5,614 nucleotides of DNA from an uncultured Lachnospiraceae bacterium. Its GTDB lineage: Bacteria; Bacillota; Clostridia; Lachnospirales; Lachnospiraceae. The stretch spans positions 1-5,614 of the forward strand of contig CACZQU010000045.1 in NCBI GenBank assembly GCA_902783305.1, given 5' to 3'. Position 1 is the first letter of the stretch, and each line of letters opens with the position of its first letter. Positions 1 to 5,486 of the stretch are shown piece after piece. The notes beneath the pieces are model-generated. The model saw nothing but the letters and a program-made list of their open reading frames with translations, was not told the DNA's origin and did no database searches. Position numbers and translations under genes: made by a program.

Positions 1-358
1 GATCCAGACGGTAAAGCATGATAAAACCGATTCCCAGCAGCATGCAGGTATTGTTCAGCAGCATTCTGGAGGCCTGGGGGTATACATTCCTGACGAAGAT
101 CTGAAACAGCAGGAAATACACCATAGTCGAGAGATAAAAAAACACCGCCGAAAAATTCCAGGTCTCAAGATAGATCACGACAAAGGCCAGCGTGTCGATC
201 AGGAAAAAAAGCACCAGCTGGCTTCTCAGATGAGCCGTAAGATGAACCCTCCGGTCCGGCCGGTCGTGAATCCTTACCATATAAACATAATGAAACGTAT
301 ACAGCACCATCAAAGTAAGGATAATATATTTGGAAAGCTCCACAATGATATTCACCAA
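1..358 (-). CDS. RodA/FtsW/SpoVE-family cell-wall polymerase, N-terminal part (3' end outside window)
   Basis: This is the first 119 codons of a membrane protein that continues past base 1. Four hydrophobic stretches are visible at about residues 11-28, 48-64, 69-89 and 105-116. A basic, Arg/His-rich loop lies between the first two, at about residues 29-45. The stretch from N102 to R117 (NNTCMLL, then GIGFIML) resembles the region before the catalytic SEDS core in Lachnospiraceae RodA/FtsW-like proteins. These are multi-pass membrane glycosyltransferases that polymerise peptidoglycan with a partner class B penicillin-binding protein. The catalytic part is not in the window, so the family call rests on remembered N-terminal similarity and the neighbours. 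An in-frame TGA at 367-365 leaves only TTG (358) or GTG (355) as the start. TTG is preferred because it sits 9 nt from a near-perfect ribosome binding site. A penicillin-binding protein gene would be expected next, beyond the window edge. An unrelated multi-pass membrane protein is the main alternative. Confidence 0.72.
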   Translation of the reverse strand, partial: MVNIIVELSKYIILTLMVLYTFHYVYMVRIHDRPDRRVHLTAHLRSQLVLFFLIDTLAFVVIYLETWNFSAVFFYLSTMVYFLLFQIFVRNVYPQASRMLLNNTCMLLGIGFIMLYRLD

Positions 359-606
359 GACGGCTCACCTCCTCCCTGCACACACTTTTCCGATGGCTGA
401 CGTACTGACATTCTTCGGGACGCCATTCTTTGTTTCCTTCTCCCCGATAACCCCGGGGGCTGACGGAATCTGCGCAAAACGCCTGTCCATCCGATCCCCG
501 CTTCGCCGCCTCGTCTCACACAGATCTGTGATCCGTCAGCCGGCAGCAGTCCGTCCGGGAAGGAAAACCCGGCGAAAGCCCGTTTCCCGCTGTTTCTGCC
601 TGGCTG
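359..606 (-). other. Spacer between the U32 gene and the RodA/FtsW-type gene
   Basis: No convincing gene is seen in these 248 nt. On the plus strand they contain the 12-bp palindrome CACAGATCTGTG (519-530). They also contain a 9-bp inverted repeat, GCTGACGGA (459-467) with TCCGTCAGC (532-540), and a second direct copy of GCTGACG at 396-402. A 5-bp stem CCCCG/CGGGG (442-446 with 454-458, 7-nt loop) is followed by no T-run on either strand. Just after the U32 stop, the minus strand can form a weak GGC-TTTC-GCC hairpin followed by GGGTTTTCC. This is too short and interrupted to call a terminator. No good -35/-10 pair was found for the downstream gene, so read-through from upstream is likely. Confidence 0.6.
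365..373 (-). promoter_or_regulatory. Ribosome binding site of the RodA/FtsW-type gene
   Basis: The minus strand reads AGGAGGTGA, a near-complete match to the anti-Shine-Dalgarno sequence. It lies 9 nt before TTG at 358 and 12 nt before GTG at 355, counted from the end of AGGAGG. This supports a non-ATG start, with TTG favoured. Its last three bases (367-365) are a TGA in the same frame as the gene, which rules out any start further upstream in that frame. Confidence 0.85.
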
Positions 607-2841
607 TTACCGTACCCCTCTGTGAAAATGCCCTTTCGTCATCATCGGCAGCTTCCCGTCTCCTTCCAGGAAACGGCGGCTGTCCTCATCATGAGCATAG
701 ACCCTGCAGAAGGCTTCCAGAATCCGCCGGACCTGATCCGCGTTTTCCAGGGTAAAGTTCAGACGCCACGACGCCATTTCCAGCTTTTGTACTTCTTTGT
801 TTTCGCCCAGCAGGCCAAAAGGCAGACTATTATAGATCATATTATAGCAGGGAATTTCTTCCTTTGTATTACCTGATTTCCACGGACTGCAGCAGCATTG
901 AACCGGAAACACATTACCGTAGCGGTCCTTAAACGCCGCTGAAGCATTGGCCTTGTCGCACCCTGCCAGATCCTGCCGCACGCACTGGGCGCTGACCATG
1001 ACAGGAAGATAACCATAGATCAGCATTTCGGTCCGGTGGTTATTCCGGTGGGAAAGCTCCCCGGCATTCAGCTCCAGCGGGGCGGTGATCCGCATGACCG
1101 AATAGTCGTCAAAAAAACCGGCAGCCTGATCGTTCCAGGTATAGAGGGAATGGTCCAGGACGGACAGGCCGGCATAACCAAGCCGGCGCATAAGCGCAAA
1201 GCCTTCCAGATTGTGGACAAGAATGCACGAAAGGCCCTGTTTCGTCAACGTATCCAGCCTTTCGGGAAGATCGGAGGGCATCCTCCCTCTGACCATCCAG
1301 GGAAGAGACAGCCCAATCTCAGGGATCTCCCACGACGTCCTGTACCTCCGGCGCCTCTCCGCATGGAATTCCCTCTCCTTCAGTGCCTTCCGGACCCATT
1401 CCATGGGAAGATAAACCCCTTTCACGTCCGGATGTCCCAGTGCCAGCTCCGCAGCCTCCCAGGTTTCGCAGGATACATAAATCGGAGAACCGGAGGGCAA
1501 AGGCGCACAAGGCACGGGCGGAAGTCCCGAAAACAGCGCCGGCTCCCTGCGGTACGGCCGGCACAGCTCCTCCCGAAGAGACAGCAAAGCTTTTCTCCGC
1601 AGGTCATTCAGGGCTTTGACGGGAACAAAAAGCTTCTCCTCCATCTGAAGCTCCAGTTTTTCCCATTCAAATTCCGTATCTCCTGTTTTTTTCAGCTGGC
1701 GAAGCACCGTGTCCTTTGAGAGCGGCTGATTCTTTGCCTGCATGGGAGCATCCCCATACTCCACACACGTCTTCTCCCCGGCGGAGACGGAAAGCTCCAT
1801 GGGCGCACCCTCCTTCAGGAGTACGCTCCCTCTGATTTTTCTTACCGCCCTGGGAAGATCTCCTTCCTCCCGCATCTCTTTTTTTGCCGTGCTTCTCAAA
1901 TCGATCATTTCCCGGGAATTATGCCGGGTATAATATCCCGTTCCGGATCCGCCCCTGCTGAAAAGGCCCAGCAGCGCTTCCCGGTCTGCAGGGTCCACCT
2001 GATAAGCCTCCTCTCCCTCCCTTGAGAGCCGGTCAAGATATTTCCGGTATATGGCCGTCACACCGGCGGTGTACGCCGGCTGTTTCATTCGTCCTTCAAT
2101 CTTGAACGAGGAAATGCCTGCCCGGATCAGGTCCGGAAGGATATCCACAGCGCATAAATCCTTCATGCTGATCAGATTGCAGGCCTTTGCCTCGCTTCCT
2201 CCGGAAATCCCGCGGTACGCCAGCCTGCACGGCTGGGCGCAGCGTCCCCGGTTGCCGCTTCTTCCTCCGATCAGGCTGCTCATCAGACACATCCCGGAAA
2301 AGCTGTAGCACATCGCGCCATGGATAAAGGTTTCGATTTCCAGGGAGGACACATCATGCATATGCCGGATCTCCTCCAGGGTCAGCTCCCGCGCCGGCAC
2401 GACCCGGCAAAAGCCCAGTTCCTCAAGAAAAGCCATCCCCTCCGGTCCTGTCACCGCCATCTGGGTGCTGGCGTGCAGCGGCAGATCCGGGAAGGCCGAT
2501 TTCAGAGCTCTGACGACGCCGAAGTCCTGTACGAGAACGGCATCCACCCCCTGCCGGACAAAGGGAGTCAGATAAGAAATGAGCTCTGATTCCAGTTCAC
2601 GGTTTTTGAGCAGGGTATTGACCGTCAGATACAGCTTTTTTCCATGGATATGGCACAGATCAATCGCCCGGAGCAATTCCTCCTCGTCGAAATTTCTGGC
2701 ATATGCCCTTGCCCCAAAAACAGAGCCTCCCAGATACACCGCATCCGCTCCCGCGCCAAGAGCTGCTTCAAGCCCCTCGAAGGATCCTGCCGGAGCGAGG
2801 AGCTCCGGCAGGAATTCGGTCATCGTGGTATTTGTCCTCAT
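607..2841 (-). CDS. U32-family protein, probable RNA hydroxylase (RlhA-like)
   Basis: A complete 744-residue protein. Residues about 11-300 form the U32 barrel, starting with ELLAPAGSFEGLEAAL, and carry the full family signature: E170, F172, G175, A176, M177, C178, G183, C185, M187, S188. GNRGRCAQPCR (196-206) follows, with C201 and C205. Cysteines 178, 185, 201 and 205 are candidates for an iron-sulfur site. FVPVKALNDLRRKAL (405-419) marks the domain that follows the barrel in long members of the family. Although called peptidases or collagenases, studied bacterial members such as E. coli RlhA and TrhP, and B. subtilis TrhP1/P2, hydroxylate 23S rRNA or tRNA using prephenate-dependent chemistry. 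The length and extra domains fit RlhA better than the shorter TrhP, but the substrate here is an inference. The C-terminal part has more cysteines (620, 628, 649-651, 665). The ATG at 2841 follows AAGGAG by 10 nt. An ATG six codons later lacks a comparable site. Confidence 0.94.
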   Translation of the reverse strand: MRTNTTMTEFLPELLAPAGSFEGLEAALGAGADAVYLGGSVFGARAYARNFDEEELLRAIDLCHIHGKKLYLTVNTLLKNRELESELISYLTPFVRQGVDAVLVQDFGVVRALKSAFPDLPLHASTQMAVTGPEGMAFLEELGFCRVVPARELTLEEIRHMHDVSSLEIETFIHGAMCYSFSGMCLMSSLIGGRSGNRGRCAQPCRLAYRGISGGSEAKACNLISMKDLCAVDILPDLIRAGISSFKIEGRMKQPAYTAGVTAIYRKYLDRLSREGEEAYQVDPADREALLGLFSRGGSGTGYYTRHNSREMIDLRSTAKKEMREEGDLPRAVRKIRGSVLLKEGAPMELSVSAGEKTCVEYGDAPMQAKNQPLSKDTVLRQLKKTGDTEFEWEKLELQMEEKLFVPVKALNDLRRKALLSLREELCRPYRREPALFSGLPPVPCAPLPSGSPIYVSCETWEAAELALGHPDVKGVYLPMEWVRKALKEREFHAERRRRYRTSWEIPEIGLSLPWMVRGRMPSDLPERLDTLTKQGLSCILVHNLEGFALMRRLGYAGLSVLDHSLYTWNDQAAGFFDDYSVMRITAPLELNAGELSHRNNHRTEMLIYGYLPVMVSAQCVRQDLAGCDKANASAAFKDRYGNVFPVQCCCSPWKSGNTKEEIPCYNMIYNSLPFGLLGENKEVQKLEMASWRLNFTLENADQVRRILEAFCRVYAHDEDSRRFLEGDGKLPMMTKGHFHRGVR

Positions 2842-2902
2842 GGTTATCTTTCTCCTTACTCCCTGATCTCATCCGCGCGAATCCGTGTTCCTCTCACGCA
2901 AG

Positions 2903-2928
2903 ACGGGGATCGCCGCAGCAATCCCCGT
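2903..2928 (-). other. Hairpin in the zapA-U32 spacer
   Basis: ACGGGGAT (2903-2910) and ATCCCCGT (2921-2928) form a perfect 8-bp stem around a 10-nt loop. It lies 62 nt before the U32 start and 79 nt after the zapA stop. Read on the minus strand, it is followed by CTTGCGTGAG with no T-run, so it is not a classical terminator for zapA. Read on the plus strand, it is followed by a T-rich stretch (2929-2943) that could act as a weak terminator for antisense transcripts. It may instead be an mRNA-processing or stability element between the two genes. Confidence 0.6.
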
Positions 2929-3007
2929 TCCCGTTTCCTTTTTGAAAAACTGATAGCAGCCGTGTATACGCCAGACTCCTTTGTCCGGCACGGCATCCGC
3001 AAACCGG

Positions 3008-3433
3008 TTATTGAAATCCGCCCTTGAGCCCTGTCAGGGAAGACAATTGTCTTTCCAGCTCCTGTATCCGCCCCTCCAGAGCCTGCTTCTGCTCCTCCGC
3101 GTCCTGTGCGGCTTTCTGGGCGTCATCCAGCTTCATCCTCACATCAATCAGTTCATGCTTCAGATCATACATTTCCTGATCCTTATGCTGCAGATCCGAT
3201 TCATAAATCTCGGCCTGTTTTTTTGCCTTGAAATAATCATCCGAAATATTGAGGCTCAGCAGATTGTGCTTCGTCTCCATCGGCAGGCGGCTGTAACCGG
3301 GCAGCTCGCTCAGTTCATCGATTTTCCGATTCATATAGGAGGCGACAGTGTGGAGATATTCTTCCGACTCGTAACCACTCAGTGTAACAACCTTTCCTCC
3401 AATGACTACCTGTGTCTTGTTCTTCGCTGCCAT
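3008..3433 (-). CDS. zapA: Cell division protein ZapA
   Basis: A 141-residue cytoplasmic protein. ZapA proteins bind FtsZ and cross-link its filaments, stabilising the division ring. The N-terminal part (about residues 1-55) fits the family: a beta-rich head (QVVIGGKVVTLSGYESEEYL) leads into a helix with ASYMNRKIDEL. Family members usually have 'hhAxyVnxkixel' here. The helical LSLNISDDYFKAK region follows. Residues about 65-130 are rich in Lys, Glu, Gln and Leu with heptad-like spacing (KQALEGRIQELERQL), which predicts a long coiled coil for dimer or tetramer formation. The protein is longer than the E. coli form because of this tail, as is common in Clostridia. The ATG at 3433 sits 9 nt from AGGAG. 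The frame is open further upstream to 3520, but that extension has no ribosome binding site and covers the structured leader. A division gene beside a RodA/FtsW-type gene makes functional sense. Confidence 0.92.
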   Translation of the reverse strand: MAAKNKTQVVIGGKVVTLSGYESEEYLHTVASYMNRKIDELSELPGYSRLPMETKHNLLSLNISDDYFKAKKQAEIYESDLQHKDQEMYDLKHELIDVRMKLDDAQKAAQDAEEQKQALEGRIQELERQLSSLTGLKGGFQ

Positions 3434-3442
3434 ATCGTTACT

Positions 3443-3447
3443 CTCCT
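3443..3447 (-). promoter_or_regulatory. Ribosome binding site deciding the zapA start
   Basis: AGGAG on the minus strand lies 9 nt before ATG 3433. It selects this start over an in-frame ATG at 3520, which has no such site and would add 29 residues unlike the ZapA family. Confidence 0.8.
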
Positions 3448-3472
3448 GTATCATCATTATCGTTGTATCGAA

Positions 3473-3530
3473 AAAAGCCGCAATTCCGTCATGCCTCCAC
3501 CTGCTGCAGGACATAGGCAAAAAGGCTTTT
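3473..3530 (-). other. Foldable zapA leader, possible attenuator
   Basis: Nested inverted repeats fill most of the leader. The outer pair is AAAAGCC (3473-3479) with GGCTTTT (3524-3530). The middle pair is TGCC (3492-3495) with GGCA (3516-3519). The inner pair is CCTG (3500-3503) with CAGG (3507-3510). On the minus-strand transcript the structure ends in GGC followed by six U residues. This is terminator-like, though the GC base of the outer stem is only 3 bp and a large internal loop interrupts it. It could be a weak intrinsic terminator after ruvB, an attenuator before zapA, or a chance fold. It matches no riboswitch that I recognise. Confidence 0.4.
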
Positions 3531-3548
3531 GTATTCTCTGATGCTAGT

Positions 3549-3577
3549 AGTATAAACGATTTTCAGCAAAATGTATA
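3549..3577 (-). promoter_or_regulatory. Candidate sigma-A-type promoter for zapA
   Basis: On the minus strand, TATACA (3577-3572) is separated by exactly 17 nt from TATACT (3554-3549). TATACT matches the -10 consensus at 5 of 6 positions, and TATACA matches the -35 consensus at 4 of 6. The site lies just after the ruvB stop in locally AT-rich DNA. It would start a transcript near 3542, about 110 nt before the zapA ATG, with the foldable leader in between. This would let zapA and the genes after it be expressed independently of ruvAB. Confidence 0.45.
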
Positions 3578-3584
3578 GTTTTTT

Positions 3585-4583
3585 TTAGTCAGGACGCGCA
3601 TATCCGAGATGACGGTATGCCAGACCGGTCGCGACCCTACCCCGGGGGGTACGGCTGATCAGACCGTTCATCAGCAGATAAGGCTCATAGACATCCTCCA
3701 GTGTCCCGGCATCCTCTCCGATCGATGCCGCCAGGGTGTCCAGGCCGACGGGACCGCCGTCAAACTGCTCTATCATGGTCTTCAGGATACTCCGGTCCAG
3801 CTTATCCAGACCGAACTGATCCACCTCCATGATGTCCAGGGCAAAGCGGGCGGCTTCGGCGGTGATTTTTCCGTCGTATTTGATCTGGGCAAAATCCCTG
3901 ACCCTTTTGAGCAGCCGGTTCGCCAGGCGGGGTGTCCCGCGGGAGCGCCTGGCAATCTCCGTCGCGCCCTTCTGGTCGATTTCTACTCCCATTACCTCCG
4001 CTGACCGGAGAATGATCGTATAAAGCTCCTGTTGATTGTAAAACTCCAGGCGGTTGACTACGCCAAACCGGTCCCGGAGAGGGGCGGTCAGCAGCCCTGC
4101 CCGTGTAGTCGCGCCAACCAGGGTAAACCTGGGCAGGTTCAGGCGGATCGATCTGGCGGAGGCACCCTTTCCGATCATAATGTCAATGGCATAATCCTCC
4201 ATCGCCGGATAAAGCACTTCTTCGACCTGGCGGTTAAGGCGGTGTATCTCGTCGACAAAAAGGACATCCCCCTCCTGAAGGTTATTCAGGATTGCCGCCA
4301 TTTCACCAGGCTTTTCGATCGCCGGCCCGCTGGTCACCTTGAGATTCGTTCCCATTTCGTTGGCAATAATCCCGGAAAGCGTTGTCTTTCCCAGTCCGGG
4401 AGGACCGTAAAAAAGAACATGATCCAGGACGTCCCCTCTTTGCTTTGCCGCTTCAATATATATTTTAAGATTCTGCTTGGCCTTTTCCTGGCCGATATAT
4501 TCATCCAGGGTCTTTGGCCTCAGGCTCCCCTCCATCACGATATCTTCCGGAGTCACTTCCGTTGTGATCATGCGCTTTTCCAT
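3585..4583 (-). CDS. ruvB: Holliday junction branch migration helicase RuvB
   Basis: A complete 332-residue AAA+ ATPase, the usual RuvB length. Hexameric rings of RuvB sit on either side of a RuvA-bound four-way junction and pump DNA through it during recombination and fork repair. Visible motifs are the N-terminal [13 protein letters not shown] (20-32), Walker [10 protein letters not shown] (60-68), Walker B FVDEIHRL (109-116, with D111 and E112), sensor 1 GATTR (157-161), the arginine finger within APLRDRFG (R170 or R172), and sensor 2 GTPR (216-219). The C-terminal winged helix contains GPVGLDTLA (277-285) and RTPRGRVAT (311-319), which binds DNA. All catalytic residues are present. The ATG at 4583 lies 6 nt from GAGAGG. 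A second ATG four codons later has a poorer site. The stop codon lies in a run of A residues directly before the zapA promoter candidate. ruvA lies upstream on the same strand, as expected, but at an unusually wide distance. Confidence 0.99.
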   Translation of the reverse strand: MEKRMITTEVTPEDIVMEGSLRPKTLDEYIGQEKAKQNLKIYIEAAKQRGDVLDHVLFYGPPGLGKTTLSGIIANEMGTNLKVTSGPAIEKPGEMAAILNNLQEGDVLFVDEIHRLNRQVEEVLYPAMEDYAIDIMIGKGASARSIRLNLPRFTLVGATTRAGLLTAPLRDRFGVVNRLEFYNQQELYTIILRSAEVMGVEIDQKGATEIARRSRGTPRLANRLLKRVRDFAQIKYDGKITAEAARFALDIMEVDQFGLDKLDRSILKTMIEQFDGGPVGLDTLAASIGEDAGTLEDVYEPYLLMNGLISRTPRGRVATGLAYRHLGYARPD

Positions 4584-4864
4584 GAAAAACCTCTCATCAG
4601 ATGCTGGTATTGTTCTGTCTTATCGTAAAACCGTAAAGCCGCGCGCGGGGAAGGTCAGACCGTGAATCGTAAGGTCTGCTCGTTTCTTCGCCGCTGCTGA
4701 ATTTTCTATATTCGCTATGCTGCTGTTCATCTATCGTAAACGGTATTGAAAATTTTACTTTGATCCTCTCTGAAGACAGACTTCTCCGAAAACAGAGGAA
4801 CATCAAAGGAAAGATATTTCCTGTGTTTACGCTGAAGCCGCATGGCCTTACCGCTGCACAGCTT
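4584..4864 (-). other. Wide ruvA-ruvB spacer with repeats and an uncertain small open frame
   Basis: These 281 nt separate two genes that usually lie close together. Several structures are visible. AGGAAA/TTTCCT is a 6-bp stem with a 4-nt loop (4807-4822). CTCTG (4768-4772) pairs with CAGAG (4793-4797). CAGACC (4656-4661) pairs with GGTCTG (4673-4678) around an 11-nt loop. CCGCGCGCGG is a 10-bp palindrome (4639-4648). The direct repeat TATCGTAAA occurs at 4621-4629 and 4732-4740. One minus-strand frame is open from TTG 4872 or ATG 4803 to a TGA at 4597. From the ATG it would encode 68 residues ending 13 bp before ruvB. It has no good ribosome binding site, uses ATA and AGA codons more freely than its neighbours, and resembles no protein I know. 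I therefore do not call it a gene. No terminator or convincing promoter was found. Confidence 0.5.
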
Positions 4865-5473
4865 TTATCCAAAAAATTTCAGAGCCGCCTTCAGGATTTC
4901 TTCCGTACTCATCGCAGAAGCGTTTTCTACCCTGCTGACTGCCTTCGCAGCTTCGGTCTTTCCATATCCGAGAGCTGTCAGCGCCAGAACGGCTTCTTTT
5001 CTCTGATCCTCCAGATCGCCTGGAAGCTCCTCTTCCCCTGCAGACGGTTCCAGTCCGGACGGCAGGGTGTCCTCCAGATGAAATTTATCCTTCAGCTCCA
5101 GAATGATTTTCTGCGCGGTCTTTCTGCCGACACCAGGAGCAGCAAGAATTGCTTTTACATCATCGGACAGTACCGCAAACCGCAGATCATCCGGTGTGAT
5201 GGCGCCGAGAATGCCGAGAGCCGCCTTCGGGCCGATTCCGTTTACGCCCAGGAGCAGGCGGAATACCTCGAGCTCATCCTTTGAGGGGAAGCCAAACAGC
5301 TGCATCGCATCCTCTCGAACCTGAAAATGGGTATGAATCTTCGTTTCCTTTCCGACCTGAAGGCGTGACATGGCGCTTCCCGTCATAAATATTTCATATC
5401 CGATTCCGCCCGCCTCGACAATGACGGAGTACTCTCCGATCCAGTCAATCCTCCCTTTGACAAAAGCTATCAT
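4865..5473 (-). CDS. ruvA: Holliday junction branch migration protein RuvA
   Basis: A complete 202-residue protein, the normal RuvA length. RuvA tetramers bind and flatten the four-way DNA junction and load RuvB. Domain I (about residues 1-62) is the OB fold, starting MIAFVKGRID. It contains VREDAMQLFGF (52-62), whose E54 and D55 match the acidic-pin residues that help separate strands at the junction centre. Domain II has two helix-hairpin-helix motifs, LLLGVNGIGPKAALGIL (73-89) and AAPGVGRKTAQKIILEL (111-127), which contact the DNA backbone. An acidic, flexible linker (about 132-156) leads to domain III (about 157-202, ALTALGYGKTEAAKAV), which binds RuvB. ATG 5473 is chosen because AGGAGG lies 7 nt upstream and the protein then begins as the family does. 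The frame is open further upstream to the window edge, but the extension resembles nothing in RuvA. Confidence 0.98.
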   Translation of the reverse strand: MIAFVKGRIDWIGEYSVIVEAGGIGYEIFMTGSAMSRLQVGKETKIHTHFQVREDAMQLFGFPSKDELEVFRLLLGVNGIGPKAALGILGAITPDDLRFAVLSDDVKAILAAPGVGRKTAQKIILELKDKFHLEDTLPSGLEPSAGEEELPGDLEDQRKEAVLALTALGYGKTEAAKAVSRVENASAMSTEEILKAALKFFG

Positions 5474-5480
5474 CCACCGT

Positions 5481-5486
5481 CCTCCT
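5481..5486 (-). promoter_or_regulatory. Ribosome binding site deciding the ruvA start
   Basis: AGGAGG on the minus strand, 7 nt before ATG 5473. It fixes the ruvA start despite an open frame extending upstream to the window edge. Confidence 0.88.

Noticed and set aside
516..531. CRP-like palindrome TCACA-N6-TGTGA
   Set aside because: The half-sites are in the reverse order to the CRP consensus (TGTGA-N6-TCACA), and a CRP site would not be expected to control this operon in a clostridial genome.
556..600. Possible terminator after the U32 gene (GGC-TTTC-GCC then GGGTTTTCC)
   Set aside because: The uninterrupted stem is only 3 bp and the T-run is short and broken by G and C, so it does not meet the usual form of an intrinsic terminator.
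330..755. Plus-strand open frame (141 codons) across the U32 to RodA/FtsW-type spacer
   Set aside because: It overlaps the ends of both minus-strand genes, is Arg/Pro/Ser-rich, and lacks any recognisable domain.
1036..1719. Long plus-strand open frame (227 codons) opposite the U32 gene
   Set aside because: It lies wholly antisense to a well-supported gene with a full family signature, has a low-complexity Pro/Arg/Gln-rich translation, and matches no recognised protein.
3434..3520. Upstream in-frame extension of zapA to ATG 3520
   Set aside because: It lacks a ribosome binding site, its translation is unlike ZapA N termini, and it overlaps the structured leader.
2981..3541. Plus-strand open frame (186 codons) opposite zapA with a hydrophobic Leu/Ile-rich translation
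   Set aside because: The hydrophobic appearance is the expected mirror of the Lys/Glu/Gln-rich coiled coil of ZapA, and there is no ribosome binding site or family match.
4032..4628. Plus-strand open frame (198 codons) opposite ruvB
   Set aside because: It is antisense to an intact RuvB carrying every AAA+ motif, and its translation shows no recognisable domain. Such mirror frames arise readily from GC-biased codon use.
4727..4843. A 38-codon minus-strand frame starting MRLQRK in the ruvA-ruvB spacer
   Set aside because: It has no usable ribosome binding site spacing, is very short, and overlaps another open frame. Nothing supports it over chance.
4760..5284. Plus-strand open frame (174 codons) opposite ruvA
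   Set aside because: Most of it is antisense to the RuvA helix-hairpin-helix and C-terminal domains, and no domain is recognisable.
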